64,000 nucleotides of DNA from Platanthera guangdongensis (GCA_039583875.1 CM077166.1:81466564-81530563), one strand, 5' to 3'; shown: positions 11,515 to 23,431, counted from the first letter of the stretch. Numbers and translations: made by a program. Notes: a model not told the origin generated them from the sequence alone.

Positions 11515-13698
11515 ATGGGTTCTGATAAAAAGAGTTTGGTCTACTCTACCCCTTATAAAACCATTTTCCAAGAGAAAGCATGCTAGGGTCTCATACCGTA
11601 CTCTAGGAGCTTGCTTGAGACCATATAATGCTTTGTTCAGTCTAAAAACATAATCAGGATAAGTTGGAGAGATAAAACCTGGAGGTTGTCTGACATAAAC
11701 TTCCTCTTTGATGTCTCCATTTAAGAAAGCACTTTTGACATCCATCTGATATACTTTGAAGCCTTTGTGAGCTGCATAAGCTAGAAATATTCTGATGGCT
11801 TCCAATCTTGCAACAGGTGCAAAGGTCTGGTCGTAGTCAATTCCTTCTTCTTGAGAATATTCCTGAGCAACTAGCCTTGCCTTGTTCCTTATAATTACTG
11901 CTTGATCATCCAGTTTGTTTCTGAATACCCATTTTGTTCCAACAATGGAAAGATCCTTAGGCTTTGGCACTAGTTCCCATACTTTGTTCCTCTCAAATTG
12001 ATGCAACTCCTCTTGCATTGCAATGATCCAGTGTGGATCTTGCTCTGCATCTTGAATGGACTGAGGTTCAATTTGAGATAGGAAGCAGGTGTGCAACAGG
12101 TTTTGGTTGACCTGATTTCTGGTTTGCACACCAGCTGAGATTTCTCCAATTATTTGGGAAATTGGATGGTCTCTTGATGTTACTAAATCAACAGGAGGTT
12201 TTGATTGTTCACCAGCCTGTGTTGTTGTTTCCTCTTGTGGTACAACAACTGGCTCTTCAAGTTGTGCTTCAATATATTGAGCATTCCCTTCATCTTCACT
12301 GCTTTCATCCTCTTGAGTAACCTGTAACTTGTTCATATCTTCAACTAGAGAATGTTCCTGCAAAGGTTCTATGGTAGAAGAATTCTTCTCCTTAAAAGAC
12401 ATGTTAGCTTCATCAAATGAAATGTGAACAGATTCCTCAATTTTCAAAGATGGTTTATTATAGACCCTATAGGCCTTGCTGATCATAGAGTATCCCAGAA
12501 ACACTCCTTCATCAGCTTTGGCTTGAAATTTTGCTAGATATTTCTTGTCATTATTGTGAATGTAGCAAATACAACCAAAGACTCTAAAATAGTCAACTTT
12601 AGGTTTCTTCCCTTTGAGTAATTCATAGGGAGTCTTTCCCTTTAGTTTATGTATCAGACTTCTGTTCAGCACATAGTTGGAGGTGTTCACTACCTCTGCC
12701 CAAAAGGATAGAGGTAGATGAGCATCTGACAATAATGTAGTGGCAGATTAAATAAGGGTTCTATTTTTCCTTTTAGCTACCCCATTTTGTTGAGGAGTTC
12801 TAGGAGCTGAGAAAGTATGCATGATCCCTTCACTCTGACAGAACTCTTGCATAAGAAGAGAATCAAACTCTGTCCCATGATCACTTCTGATCAGGGCAAT
12901 GTGAGTATTGAACTCAATCTGTATACATTTGAGAAACTCTGTCAGACACTTAAAGTTATCAGACTTCTTCCTTAGAAAGAACACCCAAGTGAATCTAGAG
13001 AAGTCATCTACAATTACTAAAGTATAGGATTTCCCTCCTAGGCTTTGTACTGTGATGGGTCCAAAAAGATCCATGTGTAACAGATACAATATCCTAGGTG
13101 AATCACTCTTATTCAGTGACTTAAAACTGTTTTTAGTTTACTTGCCTAATTGACAAGCCCTGTAGAGTCCTTCCTTCTTGTAGGGGCCAGAAGGTAGTCC
13201 TCTAACAAGATTGTCCTTGGATAGCCTAGTAATAGTTCTAAGGTTTAGGTGTCCTAATCTCTTATGCCATAAAACATTGGGTCTACAGACAGAGTTAAAC
13301 AAGCATATATCTACAACAGTTGAAAGAAAATCTACTAGGTAGATGTTACCTTTTCTTTTACCTGTCAACATAGTTGTGTTGTCCTCTGACTTGATTTTGC
13401 ATAAGGCTTTGCTGAAGGTCACCTGGTAGCCTTCATCACACAGCTGACTGATGCTGATTAGGTTGTGCTTCAGTCCTTCCACATAGGCTACCTTCTTGAA
13501 GGTTACTGAACCAATCTGGACTGCACCATATCCTTTAGTCTGTCCAAAGTTTGAATCACCAAAGATAACTTTGGGTCCAAGCTTGGCTATGAAGGATGTG
13601 AGGTTGTCCTTGTTCCCTATCATGTTCTTAGAGCACCCACTATCCAAGTACCATTGCTGGTTAGATGTTGGATAGGTCTTCACCTGCACATAAGACAA
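11515..13698 (-). pseudogene. pol: Pol of element H (protease, integrase, N-terminal RT)
   Basis: SIRE-type pol. It has protease [11 protein letters not shown], the pre-integrase HKRLGH motif, integrase [17 protein letters not shown] and NGVAKRKNRTL, then RT through YGLKQAPR to LFIRTH. Relative to G there are two stops: TAA replacing CAA near 13138 and TAA replacing GAA near 12748. The integrase NGVAERKN glutamate reads Lys (NGVAKRKN). RT ends before its YVDD motif, where the 2.4-kb deletion joins ORF3. No part of the enzyme set could work. Confidence 0.9.
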
Positions 13699-13699
13699 T

Positions 13700-15824
13700 T
13701 TATTTGTTTTTGACCCAGTTTACCTTGGGCCTAGGTTGATAACCTTTAAATTCAGAAATGAAAGACATCCTAGGTTGACTCTTATATTCTTCAGGATGAT
13801 ATCTCCTTGGAGGTAAAATCCATTCAGTATAAGGGTTAAAGGTTTGGGATGAAGAACCCTTAGGATTCAATTTTGATTTGCCTTTGAAAAAGTTTCCAGA
13901 GTTCTGACCTCTGTTCGACGATCTTGGAGCTGCGTTCGACGATCTTGGGTTAGATCGTCGAGCTCCGTTCGACGGTCGACTATGACTGAGGTCAGGTATA
14001 TGAGATCGTCGACCTGCGTTCGACGACTTTGGCTGAGATCGTCGATCTGCGTTCGACGATTTTTCCTGAGATCGTCGAGCTGCGTTCGACGATTTTTCCT
14101 GAGATCGTCGAGCTGCGTTCGGCAATCGTCGATCTTCATTCGGCGATCGTCGACCTCTGTTCGACGATTTCTGCTGGGACTTGGTTTTCTGAGGCAGATC
14201 AGAATTTTTCCTAGCAACCTCTACAACTCCCTTTCCTTTGTCAGAAATGAATTTGATTGGGGTTGTTAGAACAATAGGTTGGCTGGATGAGGCACCCAAG
14301 CCTAGTGTACTGTTAAATCTAGAGTTCACTGTGCTTGTGATGTCCATCAGCTTGATGCTTCTCCCATTAAGGGATTTTTCAAGCTTCTTGGCCTCAGAGA
14401 GCTCACTTTTCAGTGAAGCTATCTGTTCCCTACAGCACTCCAACTCCTGAGAGAGTTTGAGGTTTTCTGACCTTAGAGCATTGTGTTCAGATAATTGATT
14501 TCTGAGAGAGATAATCTCTTTCTCAGACTTTAGCAGGTCTAAACACAGTGCTTTAAATTCAGATTTAAAATCTTCTGAACTAAAATCAAAAGAGCTAATT
14601 ACCTGATCTTCTTCAGGTTGAGTCTCTGAGTCTGACTCCGACTCTTCTTCCTCTGAATTGTGCTGTGAGGCATTAATTGCCATCATGCAGAACTCCTTTT
14701 CTTCTGCATCATCCTCATCATCACTGGAGCTAGAAGAGGCTTCTGACTCCTCTTCTGTCTCACTCCAGGATTCAGCAACAATCCCTTTTCTTGTATGCTT
14801 ATTTTTGCTTGAAGAAGGTTTGCCATTGCCATTCCTTTTGTAGTCTTTCTCCTTTCTTCTTTCTTTTCTGTCCCTGCTGTCCTTGTTCTTGTTCTCTGGA
14901 CAGTCAGGAACTATATGCCCTGGTTTCCTGCAACCAAAGCAAATAATGTCTTTATTATTACTAATGGACTTGTCATACCTTGGCTTGTCCTACTCCTTGT
15001 ACGATCTTCTTCTGAAGTCCTTTCTGGCCATCTTGTAGAATCTTTTGGCCAGCAGACTGAGTAGTTCATCATTCCCTGTGGCTTTGTCTTCAGGCAGATC
15101 CTCAGTAGCCTTGAATGCTATGGTCTTCTCTTTTCTTGTGGCTGGTGAGGCAGCCTTTTGTTCTTCCTCTCTATTCTTGATGAGTAGCTCATAAGATTTG
15201 AGCTTACCCAACAGGGCTTCAGTGGTGATCTCATTCAGACTTCTGGCATCCTTAATTGGCCAGATTCTTGAATCCCAAGTGCTGGGGAAGCACATTAGGA
15301 TCTTGTCATTAAGTTCAGTTAGAGAGATCTCTTTGTCCAATGTCCTTAATTCACTGACAATTAGACTTTGTCTGTTGTACATGTCTCCCACTGACTCAGT
15401 CTCTCCCTTCTTGAAATTCTCATATTGAGAGATGAGATGGGATCTTCTGTATTTTCTCTCATCAGCTGAGCCTGAGACTATTTCTGAGAGCATGTCCCAA
15501 ATTTCTTTTGGTGAGTTGCATTTAGCTACCTTTTGAAATATTTCATCTGACATTGTCTGGGCTAGGATGTTCATAGCCTTGGCATCAGCTACCTTCCATT
15601 TTTTTTATATCAGCATCTGTTACTGATGGAGGTGGAACAGCATTTGTACTTGTGCTCTCTGGGGGTATTGGACACACTGTCAAAACAGAGTTGAAGATAT
15701 CTTCGTCAATAGAATTCATGTAAAGTCTAATCCTTGCCTTCCAAAGTGCAAACTTGGAAAGATTGCACACTGGAGGTCTGGTGCTAGCATAATCTTTGTT
15801 CTGGGCCATGATTTGTGCAGACAA
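13700..15824 (-). pseudogene. gag: Gag of element H with in-frame hairpin-repeat insert
   Basis: Starts at MSAQIMAQNKDYAST (15824). A frameshift near 15595 lies in an A-run that G lacks. A TAG near 14990 replaces a CAA codon of G. The remaining frame to 13700 is open. It has a gag core (WKARIRLYMNSIDEDIF, IWDMLSEIV), a CCHC knuckle CFGCRKPGHIVPDC, a Ser/Glu acidic stretch and coiled coil, then a linker of repeated RRS-KSSNA units encoded by the hairpin motif (13915-14165). It ends NWVKNK-TAA. Pol follows in the +1 frame, as in G. Confidence 0.88.
13915..14165 (-). repeat. Hairpin-motif array inside H gag
   Basis: About eight copies of the ATCGTCGA/TTCGACGAT inverted motif, the same as in the LTR U3 of this element, lie within the coding linker between gag and protease. 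The array has one more 33-bp unit than G's array (27168-27395), so the length change keeps frame. The motif contains no stop in most frames, which explains spurious open frames on both strands here. Confidence 0.85.
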
Positions 15825-15928
15825 AATCTAATAATACACTACAAAAGAAGAACAGATCTAGTTTGGGATCTTTGGGTTCAGGTGTTAGCCTGTACAACCA
15901 ATCAGGTATGGTATGTTTAACCAACCTC

Positions 15929-15941
15929 CCTCTGATACCAA
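15929..15941 (-). promoter_or_regulatory. Primer binding site of element H
   Basis: Minus-strand TGGTATCAGAGGG directly after the 5' LTR end, complementary to initiator Met-tRNA. Confidence 0.88.
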
Positions 15942-15942
15942 T

Positions 15943-17454
15943 TGAAAGTGCAACTAGATCTGATATACTCTAGAGGGGGGTGAATAGAATATATGATGCT
16001 TTAAAAACTTTTACAAACTTTTTACAACAATTGTTGTAATATGTGTGAGCAGGGAAGCAAAAATAAATCTAATCACAGCACTAAGCTAAGCAAAAACTAA
16101 GCACAGAAAAAATCAAGGCCAGAAATAAAAATGAAAGCAAGCAGAACCAGAAGACACAAGGAAATATAGTTGTTCCCCAAACTTGGGTACATCCACTCTT
16201 CTACCACCCTAGGTAGGAATCCACTGCAGGATGAGTTGATCAGGTGTCCTAGGCACCAATGAGCTTTTGATAAGGTGCTCAAAAACCAAAGCAGATTTTT
16301 TGATCAGGTGTCTTGCCACCAATGAGCTTTTGACAAGGTGCTCAAAAACCAAGCTCAAACTTTTGAAGGGAGTTTGAAAAACCCTTTACAGAGTGGGGGT
16401 GAGAGAGTGATGGAAGTCTTCTCATTCTCAAACAACTGAGAAGACTATGTGGATTGATGTCAAAGCTCCACATGAATCCTTGAAATCTTCAGGAAGAAAA
16501 GCTTTGCTGAGGGTGATAGGCCTTTAAAGATTGAACTCCAGCAATGGATGATTTCAGCAATAGCTGAAATGTTGAGAGTCTGGAGTCTTGAAATATGTTG
16601 GCCTTGAACACTTTGAAAACTAAAGACATCTGAAGATTTGAAAACTTGGTCTCCTTGGATGAGTGTTCTTCTGAATTCTTTGAGACAGAAGATTTTTGAG
16701 AGTGTCTCTTTAATCTGTATTGTGTGTGTGTGTTCTTCTATTAGAGAGATTCAGAAATCCTGTCTTTTATTCTCTGGTACAGAATAGAATATCATTCTCC
16801 GTCAAGTATAGCCGTTGGCCTGCATTAATTGCATCCTTAATTGCATAATCTCTTCTGGAGGAAAGTCCACAGAAACATTCCTTGAAAAATCCCTTGAAAC
16901 TTGGTCCAGAATTGAATGAAAACGGCTAACAAATCTCTGAATTAATTGCAGAATAACTCCTAACTGATTTGAATTTGAATTCTGGAAGTTATCTGAAATC
17001 GTCGAACTGAGCTCTGCTATCGTCGAGCTGAGCTGAGCGATCAGGAAATCTTAAGCAGCAAAATATCGTCGATCTGAGCTCAAAGATCGTCGAACTGAGC
17101 TCCGAGATAAAGATCCAAAGCATAGTCAAAATCGTCGACCTGAGCTCACCGATCGTCGAATGGAGTTCGACGATATTATGAAGTTGAGCTCAGCGATCGT
17201 CGAATGGAGTTCGACGATCTGTCGAAGTTGAGCTAGACGATCGTCGACCGGAGTTCGACGAATCATCGTGCTGAGCTCGACGATATGACTTAGTCTCCAG
17301 ACTGAGAATCCTGGTCTTCAGGGCAGCTTCCAAACCTAGACTTCTAACCCTTAGAGTCAATTCTAATTGACCTATTAAGCTATACAAAAGGTCAAGCAAA
17401 GGTTCCTAGAGACATAGTGATCCTGACCCAAATTAGTAATAGGGTGTTCCAATA
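15943..17454 (-). repeat. 5' LTR of element H
   Basis: 1512 bp, partner of 7711-9211. The first base pair at the U3 end has decayed (CCAATA instead of CCAACA on the plus strand). The hairpin-motif array lies at about 16995-17285. Confidence 0.92.
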
Positions 17455-17459
17455 GGTTC
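17455..17459. other. Right target-site duplication of element H
   Basis: GGTTC, an exact copy of 7706-7710. Confidence 0.9.
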
Positions 17460-18304
17460 ATCGCGAATGGAAGAAGCGGTTAAGCGCCTTTGACCCGGAG
17501 CGGGCAAGGCAGCCAATCATCTTCGATAGTCGGCAACTCGCTGCTGCTATGTCTAAAAGTGATCTTTCATCCTTTCTTTGCGTCCGCCGCGAACTTCCTT
17601 TAAATGTGAAGTTGACTTTGTTTGTTGCAGGTAGAAAGTCGCCGCTGGGCTCCATTGAGAGTGGCGAGATCGTGGTCACACCAAATACTGGTGCTGACGC
17701 GGTCTCGCACGTGGAATCCGCGGGGGATGAGCCGCCCAGCCTGAATATTATTAAAGAGTTAGAGAAGAAATTCCAAGCTGAGATGCAATGTGTTAAAGCA
17801 GAGTTAGAGAAGTCAGAGGAGCGCGAGAGGGCGTCCGCGTCATGAGAGAAAGCGTCTGCAGAGCGCGAGAAAGCCCTAAAAGACCAGATCGCCAGCATCT
17901 CGAGGGCGCTGGAGAGGTCTGAAAGGGAGAAGAAGAGGCTTGTGGATGATGTACGATTCTATAAAGGCAAGCACTTGGCGTCAGTGCACGAAGAAAAAGG
18001 GAAGCGGGCTGCTGAGGTCGCTGAGCAGAGGCCGCGAGTGTCAGATCGCACTGCTCCAGAGATCGCCGCACCGTCAGGCGGTGTCCAACAGTCTGCGGAT
18101 GTGGAGCCGAGGCCGGCGACGGAGCCAATGGTGCCCCTCAGTCGGGTAGATCGGGAAGCTGCTCATATGCACCAGACCATAAATGTTATTCATCATCACC
18201 TCTACCGCGTGTACAACGAGATTCTTCAGATAAGCGACCAAGCAGCTCATTTATGCAGAGATAGGGCGGAAAGGCCGGCTCGGACCGATAATAGGGACCG
18301 CTGA
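17460..18304 (+). pseudogene. Antisense gene x of element J, 3' part
   Basis: Continues the frame broken at 7710 with no shift (HREWKKRLSAF...). It has a strongly charged predicted coiled coil (KELEKKFQAEM, EREKALKDQIASIS, SEREKKRLVDDVRFYKGKH) and ends RTDNRDR-TGA at 18302-18304. One in-frame TGA near 17843 fits CGA to TGA. Apart from two stops the 659-codon frame is intact over both parts, which suggests selection before decay. No enzyme motif is recognised; the coiled coil suggests multimerisation. Confidence 0.68.
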
Positions 18305-18524
18305 GTCCGCAATGCCATGAGCGTTTATTTGTTTAATTGTATACTTGTTTGTATAATTGTGCTTCAAACAACGCTGTGTTGTAAACTGAACTCTGTTGCG
18401 ATCTGTGCGGACTCAGATTATATATCCGCAAATTATGTAGCTTAATCCTTGTGATGTGGCGAATTGTGCAGACTAATGATGTGTCCGCTTCTCGTTATTT
18501 AACCTGCAGGTGGGAAATACTGCA
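18305..18524 (+). other. Spacer after gene x in element J
   Basis: A T-rich stretch with TTGTATAATTGTGCTTC that may hold a polyadenylation region for gene x. No coding signal. Ends at the G insertion. Confidence 0.45.
18520..18524. other. Left target-site duplication of SIRE element G
   Basis: CTGCA, pairing with CTGCG at 30742-30746. One G/A difference. Confidence 0.75.
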
Positions 18525-20103
18525 TGAAAGGGGAAACTAGATCAGATATACTCTAGAGGGGGGTGAATAGAGTATATGGTGCTTTTTAAAACACAAAGAA
18601 AAACTTTTGCAAAGCTTTACAACAATTGTTGTAATGAGTGTAAGCAGGGAAGCAGAAATAAAACTAAGCTATGCAGAAATTAAGCACAAGAAAATCTAGG
18701 CCAGAAACAAAAAGAAAACATGCAGAACCAGATGACACAAGGAAATATAGTGGTTCCCCAACTTGGGTACATCCACTCTTCTACCACCCTAGGTAGGAAT
18801 CCACTGCCGGATGAGTTGATCAGGTGTCCTGGGCACCAATGAGCTTTTGATAAGGTGCTCAAAAACCAAATCAGATTTTTTGATCAGGTGTCTTGCCACC
18901 AATGAGCTTTTGACAAGGTGCTCAAAAACCAGATTCAAACTTTTGAAGGGAGTTTGAAAAACCCTTTACAGAGAGGGGGTTGAGAGAGTTATGGCAGTCT
19001 TCTCTTTCTCAATCAACTGAGAAGACTAAGTGGATTGATTTCAAAGCACCCCCTGAGTCCTTGATCTTCAGGAAGATGAGCTTTGCTAAGGGTGATAGGC
19101 CTTCAAAAATAGATCTCCAGCAAAAGATGATTTCAGCAAGCTGAAATGTTGAGTGTCTGGAGTCTTGAAATGATGTTGGCCTTGAACACTTGAGAGCTGA
19201 AGAGATCTGAAGAATGTTTGAAAGCTTGATCTCTTGATGATGAGTGTTCTTCTGAATTCTTGTTGACAGAATATTTTTCAGAGTCTCTGTATATTGAGAG
19301 GTGTCCTATTCTTGTCAATCTTCTTCTTTTGTTCTTGTCTATTCTCTGTCTTTATTCAAAAACATTCTCTTTTATTCTCCGAGTCTGAATAGAATATTAC
19401 TCTGTCAAAGATAGCCGTTGGTCTGCATTGATTACAGCCTTAATTGCATAATATGTTCTGAAGGAAAGTCCACTGAATTGTTCCTTGAAAAATTCCTTGA
19501 AACTTGCTCCAGAAGTAAATGAAGACGGCTGGCAGATCTTCTGAATTAAATGCAGAATAACTTCTATCTGATTTGAATTTGAATTCTGAAAGATAACTGA
19601 AATCGTCGAACTGAGCTCTGCTATCGTCGAGTTGAGCTCAGCGAACTGGAAAATGCAAGCAGTAAAGAAATCATCGATCTGAGCTCAAAGATCGTCGAAC
19701 TGAGCTCAGAGATAAGGATCCAGTGCAGAGTCAAAATCGTCGACCTGAGCTCACCGATCGTCGAATGGAGTTCGACGATATTGCGAAGTTGAGCTCAGCG
19801 ATCGTCGACCAGAGCTCGACGATATTATGAGGTTTGAGCTCAGCGATCGTCGAATGGAGCTCGACGATCTGTCAATAGTTGAGCTAGACGATCGTCGACC
19901 GGAGTTCGACGAAACGTCGTGCTGAGCTCGACGATTTGGACTTAGTCTCCAGAAAAACTTGGGTCTCCAGGGCAGCTTCCAATCCTAGCCTTCTAACCCT
20001 TAGACTCAATTCTAATTGACCTATTAAGCTATACAGAAGTTCAAACACAGATTCCTAGAGACATAGTGATCCTGACCCAAATTAGTAATAGGGTGTTCCA
20101 ACA
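18525..20103 (-). repeat. 3' LTR of element G
   Basis: 1579 bp, TGTTGGAACACC...CTTTCA in element sense, 99% identical by eye to 29163-30741. The U3 hairpin motif array (ATCGTCGAA/TTCGACGAT and GAGCTC variants) lies at about 19600-19935. Confidence 0.95.
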
Positions 20104-20120
20104 ATCTCCCCCTATTTGGG
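20104..20120 (-). promoter_or_regulatory. Polypurine tract of element G
   Basis: Minus-strand CCCAAATAGGGGGAGAT touching the 3' LTR. Confidence 0.8.
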
Positions 20121-20280
20121 TTAGGAAAACTATTTACAGACTTTTGAAAATCAAACAACATCATACAATCAGAAAAACACAAAAACAACAGTAGCCAGAC
20201 ATTACAGAACCATCACACAGATATATATATATGATATCCAGAAATCAGTCAGAAAAACCAAGAGTTATCACCTTACAGAG

Positions 20281-23200
20281 TTATTCCTTTTCTTTGCCTT
20301 TTACCATCTTGATTTCTCTGTTAGGATCTAAAGCTTGTTGTTTGGATCTGGTATCATCAGCTGCTCCCAGATATGTTTGCTTAGAAGTCCTTGGAACCAC
20401 TGCAGCAGGATGCAATTCCATGTACCTGTCTGCATCAAAAAAATTTGCTGGAAGCATATCTTTCTAGTTCTTTCTGTCTTTGTTCTGACATTGTGGAGAT
20501 GTTGGAAGTGTCTAGGCCTTTCTCTTTGGCTTTCTTGATTTGATCTAAAGCAGCCAGCTCTTTCATTCTAGCAGTCCAAGCAACAGGATTCTTCTCAGGG
20601 TCCTCAAATGGGACAGGTGGCTCATATCTGTTGGAAGAAGTATCTTGAGGAGTCCTGGCAGTCACAGTATCTTTGAGCTTATAGGGGAATGGACCTGAAG
20701 TTGTATCAGAAGGAACATGTCCTCCCCTGGAATAAGGGTGCTGCCTGGAATGCCCTTTGGAGTAAACCTGAGTCTCTCTTTGATTTCCCCTGTATCCTCC
20801 CCTTCTAGAGTAAGAGCCCCTAGACTGGCTTTCCCTTTGATATGTTCTAGCATGAGGTTGGTAGGGAGCCTGGCTTCTAGCAGGGCCTGAACTTGCAGAG
20901 CTGCCACCTGCACCTGCATCAGGTGGAGGTGGTGGAGGAGGATGAGGGTGCTTGAACTGAGTGGAATCTTTCTCATACTTCCTCTTCTTCTTCATTGCCT
21001 TTAGCTGGTTCTTAGAGAACTGCATCCAATGCTCAGAAATTGGGCAGTTGTGCAGAATATAATAAGGAACATCATTATCATCTCTAACTTTGGCAGGAGG
21101 AACCCTCTTCAATGCCTTACTTCTTGCTTTCCTTTTCTTTGCAATGGTGGCAGATGAATTATCAGAAGCAGTGTTATAATCCTCAGATTCAGAACTCTGT
21201 GCATCATATAAAGCATCAATCTTCTTCATCAATGTTTCTTTCAGTTGAACAGCAGCTGATGGGGCAGAAGCAGAAGGGGCAGCAACAGGAACAGCAACAG
21301 ATGGGACAACAGATATAACAACAGGTGCAACAACATATGGAGCAATAGAAATAACTTCAGAAACAGCACTGGTAACTTCAGGAGAGACAGCAGCAGCAGC
21401 TTCAGTAACAACAACAACAACTTCAGCAGGCTCAAAAACAGCAGCCTCTGTCATCAGAGAATCCTGGGAAAAGGGCTCAACAGAAACAATTTCTTCAGCA
21501 GCAGGGATAATTTCAGAGGCAGATACAGCCTTTTCTTCATCAGCAGCAGCAGTAACATCCTCAGAAGCAGCAGTCACTGAATGAATAAAAGCAGAAATTA
21601 TACTGGGGTCACAGCATGAGAAGGGCACCAGAGCCTTGGACAGATCTTCAGAGGGCTGGACAACATTGGGCTCTGGGAGGCAGCAGTAGTATGCAGTATC
21701 AAATGTAGATAGCAAAGACCTTAGGTCTATTGCTAGGACTGGAGCAGCAGCAGTAGCAGAAGCAGACACAGAAACAGCATCAGTAGCAGCAGAAGCAACA
21801 GCAATAGCAGCATGAAGGCTGGCTTCATAGGGCATCTCCCCCTGCCTGGATACAGATACAGCTGTATCAAGGCACACTGCTGGGGGTGCTGCTTGAGGAG
21901 CAAGGAAGGAAGAAAGCCTGGCAGAGAGAGCTGCCACTGACTGTTGTAGAGGAGCTAAAGAGGCCTCCATGAGAAGAGAGAGCCTGGGTGCAAGGAGCTC
22001 ATACAACTGGTCAGCCAAGGCTGGGAGATCTACTTGCTCAAGAAGAGGAGCAGAGGTAGAGGGTACAGGGATGGCTGATGGAGCTGGAGGAGGAGGGCTG
22101 AAGGGTGGAATGAATGGCTCAGGAGAGGGGATGGTGGAGATGGAGGATAATGGGATGGATATGGATGGAGTGAATGTGGGTTGGGCAATAATGTGGTGGA
22201 GAAGGTCTTGGAAAGAGGTGGAAAAGGATGGTAATTCTGGAGGAGAGGAGGGGGAATCATCCATGGAGGATTCATCCAGAAGTGTGAAGGATGGAATGGA
22301 TGGGGATGAGGTGACATCTGGTGGGGGATAAGAGAATAGGGGATGGAAGTGGTCTGCTGGTGGAGATGAGATGGTTGCTGGAGATGGAATAGAGGTTGGA
22401 GATGGGCTGGAAATTGTAATGGGGGATGAGGCTGGAATGGTGGATGGAGCTGGATGTAGGGTTGAGCTTGGAGGAGGAGGAGAAGCAGCACTAGCAGCAG
22501 GCAGGTCTTCTGCAGGGGCAGAGACCTGGGGGGGAGTGACTCTTAGAGTCCTGGTGCCTGAAGGGGCAGATGGAGAGGGCCTGCTGGGCTTGATGATTTG
22601 CCTGTCCCATTTCCCAAATAGGGCACAGGTGAGTCTCTTGGAGGCATTGATGTGCACTCCAGAGGAGACTAGCAGAGTAGGGCACTTAGCCTGAAGGAAG
22701 ATTCCCAGAATTCTTCCATAATTCACAAAGGTTTTGTTTATCTTTTTCTTCAACAGATCAAAAAAGACTTCTCCCCAGTTCAAGCTTTTCCTATCTACCA
22801 GAGCTCCCATGAGGCAGAGCTGATATCTGGAGATGGTGTCATGTGCAGAATGTTTGGCCAACAGAACCTTGCCTACAACATCTGCCAGAAACCTGTATTC
22901 CACTGACAGGTTCCTCTTAAACAACTTGCTAGGGTTCCCCTCAGGATGACCCATCCTGGCAAGTATATCAGAGAATTCTTCTCCAGAAAGTTCAGCAGAG
23001 TCTTCACCATTTCTTAATCCAAAAACCTCTGTGAGGACTGTTGGGGTCAGAGGTACCTGGGTGCCACCAATGGATCCAACAATGGTGTTGTTGTCAAGGT
23101 TGTGTGCAGTATATACCCATTCTTTGATTTCATCAGAGACAAGTTTGATTCTTGTGGTCATGAGGGCAGATAAATGCTGATCTTTGAATAAACTGAGGAT

Positions 23201-23299
23201 GTCCTGGAAGGCTTGATCAGTTGTGTTGAAGGAGTCCAAATCAATGTCAAAACCTGTATCAAATTTCATGGCGGCTAGCACAGCAACTGAAACGGCCAT
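20281..23299 (-). CDS. ORF3 (envelope-position ORF) of element G, one frameshift
   Basis: The frame is open from 23431 to 20435, but the likely start is ATG 23299 (MAVSVAVLAAMKFDTG), preceded by TTTTTGCAG, a good 3' splice site. Residues about 1-240 (from this start) form a globular domain (IVGSIGGTQVPLTPTVLTEVFGL, FVNYGRILGIFLQ) that resembles the plant-specific putative plant transposon protein family (PF20167), from memory. Then come a Pro/Ser-rich linker, an Ala/Val-rich region, a basic segment and an Arg-Gly-Tyr region. An extra T in a T7 run near 20440 shifts frame; the homologous tail resumes in the next frame to TAA at 20281, as H's copy shows. Its position is that of the SIRE envelope-like ORF, but I see no convincing envelope signature. 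Confidence 0.8.
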
Positions 23300-23431
23300 T
23301 GTACCTGCAAAAATCAACAGACAAAACGACCAAGAGTAGAACTGTTTGGAGGGAAGAAAATTCTTGCAGAGAAATTGAAAGCGCAAGAGAGAACGACGGC
23401 GAAAAATGAGTTTTATATTAGGGTTCGACAC

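Larger units (their letters stand above)
7711..17454 (-). mobile_element. SIRE-type copia element H, internally deleted (minus strand)
   Basis: 5' LTR 15943-17454, primer site complement just left of it, gag 15824-13700, pol 13698-11515, ORF3 11514-9381, polypurine tract 9212-9228, 3' LTR 7711-9211. The target duplication GGTTC is perfect. Compared with the related element G, it lacks about 2.4 kb from inside RT to the middle of ORF3, so it has no RT catalytic motif and no RNase H. It could only move with proteins supplied by another copy. Confidence 0.93.

Noticed and set aside
13982..14269. Plus-strand frame rich in Arg/Ser/Cys within H
   Set aside because: It is the reverse reading of the hairpin array inside gag. 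The minus strand is the coding one.
20435..23431. ORF3 start at the far upstream codon 23431
   Set aside because: Residues before ATG 23299 are encoded beside a splice-acceptor-like TTTTTGCAG and look untranslated.
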